The notes under the pieces are model-generated. The model worked only from the letters and a program-made list of their open reading frames with translations. It was not told the origin of the DNA and did not search any database. A stretch of 64,000 nucleotides of DNA from Desulfobotulus pelophilus (GTDB lineage Bacteria; Desulfobacterota; Desulfobacteria; Desulfobacterales; ASO4-4). Position numbers and translations under genes: made by a program. Below are positions 48,267 to 56,923 of the stretch, piece after piece. Location: assembly GCF_026155325.1 (NCBI RefSeq), contig NZ_JAPFPW010000001.1, positions 62,001 to 126,000 on the forward strand, written 5' to 3'. Every line of letters begins with the position of its first letter. Within the stretch, counting starts at the first letter, position 1.

Positions 48267-49334
48267 ATGCCGTGCGGATGGATTCCATGGGTGATGAATG
48301 AGGACGAGGTCAGGAGGTTGTTGTTGAATCCCTGGAAGGAAGCTGAAAAGGTAGTAGCTGGCCAAAAAGTGGAGGATTCTTTTTTTCTGGCCATTCTTAA
48401 AGCAGAAGCGGCGGATATGGCTGCGATTTTGGCGGGTGCCGATCGGATTCGAAGAACCTTTTTTCGGGATGATGTCCGTCTTTGTGCCATTTGCAACGGC
48501 AAATCCGGAAGATGCTCAGAAGATTGCAGTTTCTGCTCCCAGTCCGTTCATGCCAGCTGTGATATTGATGTCTATCCCCTTATGTCACAGATGGAGTTGG
48601 TTCGAAGTGCCCGGGATGCGTCAGCATGGCCCCTGGACCGGTACAGTATTGTCACCAGTGGAAGGGGAATGGAGGAGGATGAGCTCCGTTTGCTGCTGGA
48701 TGCGTTACGGGAGTTTCCTCAGACGGGAATGGCCTATTGCGCTTCCTTGGGCATTCTCTCCGAAAGATCTTTGAAATGTCTGAAGGCTGCTGGTATCAGC
48801 CGCTATCATCATAACCTTGAAACAGCGGCTTCACTCTTCCCTTCGGTATGCAGTACGCATTCCTATGAAGAGCGTTTGCAGACTGTGAAGGCTGCCAAAA
48901 GAGCCGGGCTTGAAATCTGTTGTGGTGGAATTTTCGGGCTGGGTGAGAGCGATGAGCAGATTCTTGAGTTCGCCAGAACCCTTGAAGGTCTGAACGTGGA
49001 TGCTGTACCCATGAATTTTCTGGTTCCCATTGCGGGAACAGCCACAGGGCATTATGAAGGCTTATCCCCCTTACGTTGTCTGAAAATTCTGGCGGCTTTT
49101 CGTTTTAAATTGCCCAGAACCCCTCTCATTGTCTGTGGTGGGAGGCAACAGAATTTTGCCAGTCTGGAATCCTTTATTTTTACCGCTGGTGCTACGGGCT
49201 TGATGACAGGAGATTTTCTTACCACACCCGGCAAGGCTGTGGAAAGGGATCTTGCCATGCTTGCTGATGGGGGATGGCGGGTGGTAAGGGCAGACTTCAA
49301 TGGAATAAAGAAAATCTATAGTGGTGACAGATAG
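48267..49334 (+). CDS. bioB: Biotin synthase (radical SAM)
   Basis: The enzyme inserts sulfur into dethiobiotin. The product has 355 residues, or 346 from the ATG at 48294; neither start has a decisive ribosome site, and the residues before 48294 do not look conserved. The radical SAM cluster site is in NGKSGRCSEDCSFCSQS (CxxxCxxC). Further BioB-like residues are the cysteine in MAYCASLG, EICCGGIFGLGE, and the arginine in CGGRQQNF; the end GATGLMTGDFLTTPG also fits. No other bio genes lie nearby. A different radical SAM role of the BioB-like class is less likely. Confidence 0.82.
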   Translation: MPCGWIPWVMNEDEVRRLLLNPWKEAEKVVAGQKVEDSFFLAILKAEAADMAAILAGADRIRRTFFRDDVRLCAICNGKSGRCSEDCSFCSQSVHASCDIDVYPLMSQMELVRSARDASAWPLDRYSIVTSGRGMEEDELRLLLDALREFPQTGMAYCASLGILSERSLKCLKAAGISRYHHNLETAASLFPSVCSTHSYEERLQTVKAAKRAGLEICCGGIFGLGESDEQILEFARTLEGLNVDAVPMNFLVPIAGTATGHYEGLSPLRCLKILAAFRFKLPRTPLIVCGGRQQNFASLESFIFTAGATGLMTGDFLTTPGKAVERDLAMLADGGWRVVRADFNGIKKIYSGDR

Positions 49335-49351
49335 TACAGAGGAGGCATTCA

Positions 49352-49564
49352 ATGAATATTGAACGAGTGGTAATGGCTTTTGCCGGTGGTATGATTCTTC
49401 TGAGTTTGTTACTTTATCTGGTACATAGTCCTTACTGGCTGCTACTGACGGCTTTTGTGGGGGGCAACCTCCTGCAGGCTGTTTTTACGGGATTTTGTCC
49501 CTTGGCCATTGTGCTGGGGTTTTTCGGAATGAAGACCGGTATGGTTTTTGACAGGAAAAAATGA
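49352..49564 (+). CDS. Small DUF2892-type inner-membrane protein
   Basis: A 70-residue protein with two membrane helices (about 7-24 and 28-60, the second interrupted). It has the pattern NIERVVMAFAGG ... FTGFCPLAIVLGFFGMK typical of DUF2892 proteins, which occur alone or attached to rhodanese domains. Function is unknown. GGAGG lies eight bases before the ATG. It follows the bioB homologue by 17 bases and ends before a bidirectional terminator. Confidence 0.82.
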   Translation: MNIERVVMAFAGGMILLSLLLYLVHSPYWLLLTAFVGGNLLQAVFTGFCPLAIVLGFFGMKTGMVFDRKK

Positions 49565-49594
49565 ACCGGGGGTAGCTTTCCGGAGATTTTGAAG

Positions 49595-49644
49595 AAAAAA
49601 AGCAGGCCTGCTATCATATTCATGACCGCAGGCCTGCTTTTTTT
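49595..49644. terminator. Bidirectional terminator between the membrane protein and cobA-hemD
   Basis: Seven A and GCAGGCCTGC (49602-49611) pair with GCAGGCCTGC (49628-49637) followed by seven T. Because both arms carry A/T runs, it can terminate the plus-strand unit and the converging minus-strand cobA-hemD unit. Confidence 0.9.
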
Positions 49645-49676
49645 ATGGAAATGGTAATGCTGTTCCGATCTGAATT

Positions 49677-51203
49677 TTACGTATGGCTGAATTCACCGCA
49701 AAGGGCGCCTACCAGGCCGGGAATGGTAAATTCCTTTGCTTCAATATCCACCGTAAAACCAAGTTTTATAGCCGTATCAGAGGTGATGGGTCCAATGGAA
49801 GCTACCTTGAGATGGCGGGTAAGTTCTTCAAATCGGTTGGCAGGAATAAGACTTGTAAAGTTTTTGACGGTGGAAGAGCTGGTGAATGTGACGAAATCCG
49901 CATCCCCTTTTTCCAGTATGGATGTGAGGGCATCGGCCTGGTCTGTGACGGGAAGGGTCACATAAGCTGTAACTTCATCTACGTTTGCACCCATTTCCCT
50001 CAGGGCATCAGGCAGCACACTTCTGGCTTCTTCTGCTCTGGGCAGGAGTACATTTTGACCTTTCATGGGAACCCCCATGAAAGCATCCGCCACAGATTCC
50101 GCACGGTAGCTTTGGGGCAGGATATCACAGCGGATACCGAAGTCCAGCAATCTTTCTGCCGTTACGGGCCCGATGCAGGCGGTTTTTACCCGGTGCAGGG
50201 CTCGTACGTCCAAGCCCTTTTCAAACAGTCTGTGGAAGAAATGCCTGACTCCGTTGACGCTGGTAAAAATCAGCCAGTCATAGTGGTCAAGGGTATCAAT
50301 GGCCGCATCCATAGCGCTGAGATCCTTGGGCTTTTCAACACGTATGGTTGGTATTTCAATGCAGCAGGCTCCCAGCTGTGTAAGCTGATGAACAAGATCG
50401 CTGGCCTGCTCCCGGGCACGGGTAACAAGAATACGTTTACCCAGAAGGGGGCGTTCTTTTTCAAACCAGGCAAGATTGTTGCGCAGCTGCACCACGTCAC
50501 CGACCACAATGATGGCGGGGGCTTTTAAGCCTGCCATGCGGACCTTTTCTTCAATGTCTGTAAGGTTTCCGGTAAGCGTTTGCTGCCGTGTCGTGCTGCC
50601 CCAGCGGATGAGAGCCACCGGGGTCATGGGATCCCTGCCGTGTTGAAGGAGCCTGGCTGTGATAAGGGGCAGATTTTTAACGCCCATATAAAATACGATA
50701 GTTCCGATGCCGCGACTCAGGGCTTCCCAGTTGATGTTGGAGTCTTCCTTGGCAGGATCTTCATGGCCTGTGACAAAGGCAAGAGTAGCCGTCATTTTCC
50801 GGTGCGTAAGGGGGATGCCGGCATAGGCTGAAGCGGCGATGCCAGCGGTGACACCGGGAACCACTTCAAAGGGAATGCCGTTTTCCTTCAGTACTTCAGC
50901 CTCTTCTCCACCGCGACCGAAAATAAAGGGATCGCCTCCTTTTAGGCGGACAACGGTTCGGCCTGTTCTTGCCTTGTCCACAATGAGCTGGTTAATGGCA
51001 TCCTGTGAGAGGGTGTGGTCTCCTCCTTTTTTACCCACGTAAATACATTCTGCTTCCGGAGATGCCAACGCAAGAAGTGGGGGGGCAGCAAGGTAATCAT
51101 AGATAATCACTCCTGCCTGAGCCATGCATTCCTTACCTTTCAGGGTAAAGAGACCGGGATCTCCGGGGCCGGCACCAACGAGAAAAACTTTTCCGGGTTT
51201 CAT
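49677..51203 (-). CDS. Fused uroporphyrinogen-III methyltransferase / uroporphyrinogen-III synthase
   Basis: A 508-residue fusion starting at the ATG at 51203 (AAGGA upstream); the longer open frame before it is not conserved-looking. Residues about 1-245 are the SAM methyltransferase (KVFLVGAGPGDPGLFTLKG, VRLKGGDPFIFGRGGEE, VVPGVTAGIAASAYAGIPLTHR-type motif), making precorrin-2. Residues about 255-508 are HemD (KRILVTRAREQASDL, DWLIFTSVNGVRHFF, FTSSSTVKNF). CobA-HemD fusions occur in anaerobes including sulfate reducers and serve siroheme and cobalamin synthesis. Confidence 0.93.
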   Translation of the reverse strand: MKPGKVFLVGAGPGDPGLFTLKGKECMAQAGVIIYDYLAAPPLLALASPEAECIYVGKKGGDHTLSQDAINQLIVDKARTGRTVVRLKGGDPFIFGRGGEEAEVLKENGIPFEVVPGVTAGIAASAYAGIPLTHRKMTATLAFVTGHEDPAKEDSNINWEALSRGIGTIVFYMGVKNLPLITARLLQHGRDPMTPVALIRWGSTTRQQTLTGNLTDIEEKVRMAGLKAPAIIVVGDVVQLRNNLAWFEKERPLLGKRILVTRAREQASDLVHQLTQLGACCIEIPTIRVEKPKDLSAMDAAIDTLDHYDWLIFTSVNGVRHFFHRLFEKGLDVRALHRVKTACIGPVTAERLLDFGIRCDILPQSYRAESVADAFMGVPMKGQNVLLPRAEEARSVLPDALREMGANVDEVTAYVTLPVTDQADALTSILEKGDADFVTFTSSSTVKNFTSLIPANRFEELTRHLKVASIGPITSDTAIKLGFTVDIEAKEFTIPGLVGALCGEFSHT

Positions 51204-51303
51204 GATCAATCCTTGTTCTACCCTGGTGCTGGAAGGCTTCAGGGCCAGAGTGTCTGTCTTGGCAGACGTTGCCGATGTGGTTGATGTCCATGGGTACGGT
51301 TGA

Positions 51304-51546
51304 CTACACGCCACATCCCGCGCAGCTGGAAGCAGAACATCCGGAACATCCGGATGTGGCCGCACTCCTTGTTACGGTAGGTTCTCCTCCGGTACCTGTA
51401 CCTTTGCTGACAAAACCACAGGCAGACATCAGACGCTGGGCATTTTCGCTGTTGCAATAGGGACAGCCGGGAGTTTCATCCCGTTTCATTACCAGAGATT
51501 CAAACTTTCTGGAGCAGGACTGACAATGGTATTCATAGATGGGCAT
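51304..51546 (-). CDS. FmdB/CxxC zinc-ribbon regulatory-like protein
   Basis: An 80-residue protein beginning MPIYEYHCQSCSRKFE with a second pair CPYC, the zinc ribbon of the FmdB family. The tail is unusually rich in cysteine, glycine and serine (SGCSGCSASSCAGCGV), which suggests extra metal binding or flexibility. GGGAGG precedes the ATG. It lies 100 bases upstream of cobA-hemD on the same strand and may share its transcript. The biochemical role of the family is unclear. Confidence 0.85.
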   Translation of the reverse strand: MPIYEYHCQSCSRKFESLVMKRDETPGCPYCNSENAQRLMSACGFVSKGTGTGGEPTVTRSAATSGCSGCSASSCAGCGV

Positions 51547-51675
51547 GGTATCCTCCCTTTTGTAAGTAGTTGAAAAATATAAAAAATCATTTTTTACAGG
51601 GTTGGCTGGTTGCGTGCTTGCCCTGATCCGGGTACCTGTATAAACCTTACTACAATAAGCACTCTGCTTCCGGAG

Positions 51676-52968
51676 TCAAAGAAGCTTATGGCTGTCTGAA
51701 GAGGAAGATTCTTCGGTATTATTTTCAAGCAGAGTTTCTTCACTCTCCGTCAGCACCATTCCTTTTTTCTGCGCCAGACGAAAGAGCGGTTGTGCCATTT
51801 CTATCTGTTTCTGACGGAAGCGGATCCGTGCCAGGCGGAGGGCAAATAAGCCATTGTCAGGTTCTTCCTTCAAGGCTTCTTCGCAGAAAGTAGCTGCTAT
51901 ATCCGGATTTTCTCCCTTCAGATCGAAGCATGCCCCCAGACCGGACAGTACACCAGGGTCCCTTGGCATGCGGCGCAGGGCCTGCCTGTACAGGGCAAAA
52001 GCGCGGGTAAGGTCATTGTGTTGAAAGCAGGCTTCCGCCAGATTTTTGAGAACGGGCCCGTTTTCTGGCTTTAGAGAATGGGCCTTTTCCAGGCAGGGAA
52101 GGGCTTCGGCAGTTTTGCCTTGCATCATAAGATTTTTCCCAAGGTGGAAGGCGCTTTCAAAGCTATCCGGATGAAGATGGAGAGCTTTTACAAAGCATTG
52201 TCTTGCTTTTTCTGTCTCTCCCTGCATCTCGTGAATCAATCCCTCATTGTACACGGGCATGGCCTCTGTGGGCTCTGCAGCATGGCTTCTGGCAAAGGCA
52301 TCCAGTGCTTTGGGAAGATTCTGCAGCACACCAAAACAGACGCCAAGGCTGTTAAGAACATTGGCATTGTCAGGGTCCAGGGTCAGAGCGGCTTCATATT
52401 CGGCAATGGCGTCCTTGATATGGCCTTTCTGGTATGCCTCATCTCCGGAGATGTTGAGGCTCACGGCATCAAATTCTGCAACGGAGCCAGGGCCGAGAAG
52501 AAGACTGTGGGCCAGAGCTTTGCGACCATAGCCGATAGCCATGGAAGAAGAAAAGTTGGCCAGCGGATGGGAGTATATGCCTGCCGAAAGTAGGCCGTGC
52601 TGATGCTGTTTCAGTCTGTGAAAAATACACTTTGCCTCGGCAGATCCCTTCTGGTGCAAAAAAATAAAAAAGACATCCTGCTCCTGGGCAACGAGGATTT
52701 TTTTCTCCGGTGTGTCAGCAAGACCGGCAAGTTCCCTTTCCAGCTCAGGGCAGGGGCTCTCCGTTCGGAGGAGCATGATAGAAAAAGGAAGGCAGGACTC
52801 CTGCCCGATAACGGACAGGAGAGCTTTTGGATCCGGAAACCGTGCAGGTTCTTCCTTGATCGGCTGTGTGGCTGCCTGAGAAGGTGAGGGGGCTGCAGAA
52901 GGATCGGGATTCCCGTTGCTGCGGAGAAAAGGATCCGGGGATTCCTGTAGCAGGGCACTGGCCTTCAT
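51676..52968 (-). CDS. TPR protein coupled to selA
   Basis: A 430-residue protein. The first 60 residues are low-complexity. Residues about 60-185 form an alpha/beta region with an IGYGRKALAHSLLLGPGSVAEF segment (here only noted for its resemblance to the end of degenerate GGDEF domains). From about 190 on come at least six TPR units, for example AIAEYEAALTLDPDNANVLN and ARQCFVKALHLHPDSFES. The ATG overlaps the selA stop by four bases. A scaffold role is likely; a link to selenium metabolism is not shown. selB would be more usual here. Confidence 0.82.
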   Translation of the reverse strand: MKASALLQESPDPFLRSNGNPDPSAAPSPSQAATQPIKEEPARFPDPKALLSVIGQESCLPFSIMLLRTESPCPELERELAGLADTPEKKILVAQEQDVFFIFLHQKGSAEAKCIFHRLKQHQHGLLSAGIYSHPLANFSSSMAIGYGRKALAHSLLLGPGSVAEFDAVSLNISGDEAYQKGHIKDAIAEYEAALTLDPDNANVLNSLGVCFGVLQNLPKALDAFARSHAAEPTEAMPVYNEGLIHEMQGETEKARQCFVKALHLHPDSFESAFHLGKNLMMQGKTAEALPCLEKAHSLKPENGPVLKNLAEACFQHNDLTRAFALYRQALRRMPRDPGVLSGLGACFDLKGENPDIAATFCEEALKEEPDNGLFALRLARIRFRQKQIEMAQPLFRLAQKKGMVLTESEETLLENNTEESSSSDSHKLL

Positions 52969-54404
52969 GGAGTCTCCTTTTGGGGGCGCTCATGGATGGA
53001 TAGGGTTGAAAAAAGGGTGGCAAAGGCCTGAACAATGATAGCCGTTTCTTCTTCCTGCAGGGTGCGGACATCCATAAGAAAGGAATCTTCCTCCACCCGG
53101 CCCATGATGGGCGGTGTGTGACTGCGCAGTTGCCGTTCAAGGGCTGCGGCGGAAAGGTGAGAACACCGGATGACTACACAGCGGCTGGGAAGATCCTGAG
53201 TGGGCAGCGAGCCCCCGCCAGCTCTGGCTGTGCTTGGCTGGATACGGATATCCATTGCCGGAAGAGAAAGGGATCGAAGCTGGTCCTGAAGTTCTTGCGC
53301 TTTGCGGATGCAGGCGTTTTCTGAAAGGGTCAGCATTCGCAGGGTCGGGATAGTTGTGAGGGCTTTGGCTGGATCCCGGTACAGTCGTAAAGTTCCTTCC
53401 AGTGCGGCAAGGATCAGTTTGTCGATACGGAGGGCACGGGTCAGAGGATTGCTGCGAATGGTTTCGATCCAGGATTTTTTCCCCACAATTATACCGGCCT
53501 GAGGTCCGCCAAGGAGTTTGTCTCCGCTGAAAGTGACAATATCCGCGCCTGCTTCAAGGGATTCCTGTACGGTAGGCTCTTTGGTAAGGCCATAGGGAGA
53601 AAAATCAATGAAAGAACCGGAGCCGAGATCATCCATTACAGGGATTCCATGTTTGCGGCCCAGAGCGGCAAGGTCTTTCATGGAAACGGAAGCGGTAAAT
53701 CCCATAATCTGAAAATTGCTGGTATGAACTTTGAGAAGAAGGCCTGTTTTTTCGCTGATGGCTGTTTCATAATCCTGAAGATGGGTCCGGTTGGTGGTAC
53801 CCACCTCCTTCAGAATGGCTCCGCTTTTGGTCATGACGTCCGGGATGCGGAAGGAGCCTCCTATTTCCACTAATTCGCCCCGGGAGACGATGGCTTCTTT
53901 GTTTCGGGTAAGGGTGTCCAGACATAAAAGAACGGCTGCCGCATTGTTGTTGACAACCATGGCAGCCTCGGCTCCGGTGATCTCTGTGAGAAGGGAGGAA
54001 ACGGCTGTGTAGCGCAGTCCCCGTTTCCCGGTGTCGAGATTGAGTTCGAGGTTGCTGTAGTGGTTCGCAACGGAGAGAATGTGCTGGAGGGCTTCTTCCG
54101 CAAGAAGGGATCGGCCCATATTGGTGTGAACGACAACACCGGTGGCATTGATGACTCTCCTTAGATTGGGCTGTATGGCTGCGGAGAACAGCGGATGGAT
54201 TTCTGCGATGAGCCGGGGAATCTCGAGAGTGCTTATGTCCTGCAGCCTGCCTTCAAGGATAGCCCTACGCTTTGCCTCCAGAACCTGTCGGATAATGCGG
54301 GTTCTGAGGTTTTTGGGCAGATCCTCCCCGCAGCGGATATGGTCCGTTTCCAGAAGAAGGGTGTCTACTCCGGGAAGATGCCGCAAAAGTTGCTGGGTGC
54401 TCAT
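52965..54404 (-). CDS. selA: SelA, L-seryl-tRNA(Sec) selenium transferase
   Basis: The 479-residue PLP enzyme converts seryl-tRNA(Sec) to selenocysteyl-tRNA using selenophosphate. It has the N-terminal domain, RRVINATGVVVHTNMGRSLL, VNNNAAAVLL, and the PLP lysine K296 in FSGDKLLGGPQAG. Its presence implies that the organism makes selenoproteins. selB, selC and selD are not in this window, and I saw no selenoprotein gene with an in-frame TGA here. It overlaps the TPR gene by four bases. Confidence 0.95.
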   Translation of the reverse strand: MSTQQLLRHLPGVDTLLLETDHIRCGEDLPKNLRTRIIRQVLEAKRRAILEGRLQDISTLEIPRLIAEIHPLFSAAIQPNLRRVINATGVVVHTNMGRSLLAEEALQHILSVANHYSNLELNLDTGKRGLRYTAVSSLLTEITGAEAAMVVNNNAAAVLLCLDTLTRNKEAIVSRGELVEIGGSFRIPDVMTKSGAILKEVGTTNRTHLQDYETAISEKTGLLLKVHTSNFQIMGFTASVSMKDLAALGRKHGIPVMDDLGSGSFIDFSPYGLTKEPTVQESLEAGADIVTFSGDKLLGGPQAGIIVGKKSWIETIRSNPLTRALRIDKLILAALEGTLRLYRDPAKALTTIPTLRMLTLSENACIRKAQELQDQLRSLSLPAMDIRIQPSTARAGGGSLPTQDLPSRCVVIRCSHLSAAALERQLRSHTPPIMGRVEEDSFLMDVRTLQEEETAIIVQAFATLFSTLSIHERPQKETP

Positions 54405-54434
54405 GGGTTTTCTGTCAACTTTCTGCTGCCAGCC

Positions 54435-55808
54435 CTATCGGGAGGGCCCGGATTTCAGGTAAAGGACATTTTCCGGTTGCATACCAAAAACATCCATGGG
54501 CAGGGTGTCAATGAATTTTTCAAAGTCCGCAGGTGTCATGCCGATGACGGCCAGACGTTCTGTGATGCTCCCCTTGCTGGATTCCGGAAAAACACCGGAC
54601 TGGAAGCGGGCCATGATGAGATCCGCAGCATGAACAATATAGGCAAGCCGACTGACCCCATGACCCTCTTCGGGTTTATGATGATGGCGGATGGCATGGA
54701 TCAGACTTTCCGGAAAGGCCCATTTCAGTCCCAGCTTGGCACCCACTTCACAGTGATCCACTCCGAGGATGCGCCGCTCTACTTCAAGGATACGGTGTTT
54801 TTCATTCTTCATACCCCTGTAGAAAAGCGGACAGGCGGATGTGATATGCTGATCCAGCACAACCATGCCGATGTCATGCAGAAGTCCGGCCGTATAGGCC
54901 GTAGCCGGATGAACAATGCCCGTGGCAACGGCAAGGTGTTCCGCCACAACGGCAGTACCCATGGCATGGTGAAAGAGGCCGCCTTTGCAGAGCGAATATA
55001 CGGAGTCGCTTTGCTTGTAAAAGGTTTTAAGTGCAGCTGAAATAATTGATTTAACGAGCGTTTGCTGGCCAAGCAGGACAAGTGCATCGTCAATGGACGC
55101 AACCTGATTCCGGCCCGCATAAAGGGCTGCATTGCACATACGCAGTGTTTGGGCCGTTATGACCTGATCTTTACGGACTTCCTTTGCAATATCCCTGAAA
55201 TCAGCATCCTCGTAGGTGATCATCCGAAGAATTTTGAGGGCCACCTGAGGAATGGGTTTGAGGGCGGTGACACTGGCGGCAATGGCATCAGCGGAAGGAG
55301 GTTCGTAATGAAAGGCTTCCTCCGGATCCCGAAGAAGGCCGGAGGGATGGATGCGGGTTTTGCCACTGGTAAGGTTCAGTTCCAGTGTACAGGTGAAAAA
55401 ACCGCCGGTTTCCGATGCAACAACAGGAACCTGGTACCGCTTCAACAGTTCATGGACCATTTCCGTTGTGCGGCCGCCTATGTCTAGGGCCATATCCTGT
55501 TCGCTCACTGGTCCCACCAGCGCACCTCCTGCTACGGTGGCCCGCATGTTATCGGGATGTGAACCTTTTTCAATGAGAGCTTTCAGGAAAGCGGGGACAC
55601 CGGTGCTGGCATATTTACCCGGATGGGTGCCGGAAGATCCGGAGACAGGCTCGGGAAGCAGCATATGCAGAAGTCCTCCCACCCCTGCCACTGTGTCATA
55701 AATTGATACGCCCACACAGGTTCCCAGAAGGGCTTTGAGGATCAGTGGCTGGTTACCGGAAGCAACGAGAAATTGTCCCGAAGCAACGTAGTGGATGCTG
55801 GATTCCAT
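54435..55808 (-). CDS. CheD-HDOD fusion protein
   Basis: A 457-residue fusion read from the ATG at 55808 (GGGAG upstream; another ATG at 55820 adds four residues). Residues about 1-160 are a CheD receptor deamidase domain with catalytic C31 (LLGTCVGVSIYD) and H48 (GGLLHMLLP), 17 residues apart as in T. maritima CheD. Residues about 175-380 are an HDOD domain (KPIPQVALKILRM ... DDALVLLGQQTLVKSII) that keeps an HD pair at H311-D312. It may join chemoreceptor adaptation to another signalling output. It lies about 50 kb from the che operon in this window. Confidence 0.88.
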   Translation of the reverse strand: MESSIHYVASGQFLVASGNQPLILKALLGTCVGVSIYDTVAGVGGLLHMLLPEPVSGSSGTHPGKYASTGVPAFLKALIEKGSHPDNMRATVAGGALVGPVSEQDMALDIGGRTTEMVHELLKRYQVPVVASETGGFFTCTLELNLTSGKTRIHPSGLLRDPEEAFHYEPPSADAIAASVTALKPIPQVALKILRMITYEDADFRDIAKEVRKDQVITAQTLRMCNAALYAGRNQVASIDDALVLLGQQTLVKSIISAALKTFYKQSDSVYSLCKGGLFHHAMGTAVVAEHLAVATGIVHPATAYTAGLLHDIGMVVLDQHITSACPLFYRGMKNEKHRILEVERRILGVDHCEVGAKLGLKWAFPESLIHAIRHHHKPEEGHGVSRLAYIVHAADLIMARFQSGVFPESSKGSITERLAVIGMTPADFEKFIDTLPMDVFGMQPENVLYLKSGPSR

Positions 55809-56129
55809 AAATACTCCCATTGTTTACCGGCTTTTGCCGGAATATTGCAAAACGTTCCTACATACCATTTCAGAGGCGTTGGATTCAAGCCCGATTCCTG
55901 TACCCGGAAAAAAGACCTTGCCCTGTAAAATGTTCTCTGCAAATCTCTTCCGTTGGATACGGCAGGCAATGCCTTGCCGTTCTCTTCTGTATCGTGGTGA
56001 AGAATCACAGGTTTTTTTAAGAAAGGGTGTTGTGGCAGGCCGTTGATCTCTGTGAGCCCGTTTGTTGACGGGTTGGAGGGCGCCCAAGCCTGGTATGATT
56101 AACTCAATGTATACTATTTTGGAGGCTTT
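55809..56129. other. Divergent intergenic region between cheD-HDOD and pyrF
   Basis: About 320 bases with no supported gene. TATGAT at 56094-56099 may be a -10 element for pyrF, but a properly spaced -35 is not evident. GGAGG directly precedes the pyrF ATG. Short frames on both strands lack coding character. Confidence 0.5.
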
Positions 56130-56849
56130 ATGCATACGGCTGTTTCGTCCCGTCTTATTTTTGCCCTGGACTTTCCAGATTTTTTGTCCGCAGCTCCCGT
56201 ACTTTCCATGCTTGCTGGGAAGGTGGGAGTGGTGAAAATCGGTCTGGAGCTTTTTTTAGGAGAAGGGCCTTCGATTGTAGAAAAAGTTCGGGAAAAAAGT
56301 GATGCCCTTGTTTTTCTGGACTTAAAACTCCATGATATTCCGGCTACCGTGGAAAGAAGTGTCCGGAATCTGAAAAGGCTGGGGGTAGATTATCTGACCC
56401 TGCATACGGCAGGGGGCAGGGAAATGCTGTCCAGAGCTGCGGATGCTGCCGGTGCGGAAATGAAATTACTGGGGGTAACGGTTCTTACCAGCAGCGGACC
56501 GGAGACACTGGAGCAGACGGGACTTATGCTGTCAGGATGCGGGGGTATGGAAAACCTTGTTCTGATAAGGGCCCTGCTTGCAAAAGAATGCGGTCTTGCC
56601 GGTGTGATATGCTCCGCCCATGAGGCCAGGGAGGTGAAAAGGGTGGGAGGGAACGTCTTTCTTGCCGTGACACCGGGAATCCGGCCTCTCTGGAGTCTGG
56701 GGCAAGGGGATGACCAGCGACGGGTAATGTCGCCGGGAACAGCCCTTAAGGCAGGGGCCGATATGCTGGTTGTGGGGCGTCCCATCCGGGATGCGGCGGA
56801 TCCCGGATGGGCAGCAGACCAGATTCTTACGGAGATGGCAGCCGGATAA
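56130..56849 (+). CDS. pyrF: Orotidine 5'-phosphate decarboxylase
   Basis: The 239-residue enzyme makes UMP from OMP, the last step of pyrimidine synthesis. Conserved parts are FALDFPD at the N-terminus and the catalytic D-K-x-x-D motif in VFLDLKLHDIPATV. The phosphate-binding region VTPGIRPLW and the C-terminal VVGRPIRDAADP complete it. GGAGG precedes the ATG. It is an isolated plus-strand gene between minus-strand units. Confidence 0.96.
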   Translation: MHTAVSSRLIFALDFPDFLSAAPVLSMLAGKVGVVKIGLELFLGEGPSIVEKVREKSDALVFLDLKLHDIPATVERSVRNLKRLGVDYLTLHTAGGREMLSRAADAAGAEMKLLGVTVLTSSGPETLEQTGLMLSGCGGMENLVLIRALLAKECGLAGVICSAHEAREVKRVGGNVFLAVTPGIRPLWSLGQGDDQRRVMSPGTALKAGADMLVVGRPIRDAADPGWAADQILTEMAAG

Positions 56850-56880
56850 GGGCCAGGACAAAGAGCAGGACCGCCAGTAT

Positions 56881-56902
56881 CAGTGCAAAACAGCACTGTT
56901 TT
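56881..56902 (+). terminator. Weak terminator after pyrF
   Basis: CAGTGC (56881-56886) pairs with GCACTG (56893-56898) around a six-base loop, followed by TTTT. The short stem makes it modest, but its place between convergent pyrF and lysC fits. Confidence 0.45.
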
Positions 56903-56923
56903 CTCGTAAACAATATCATGGTG

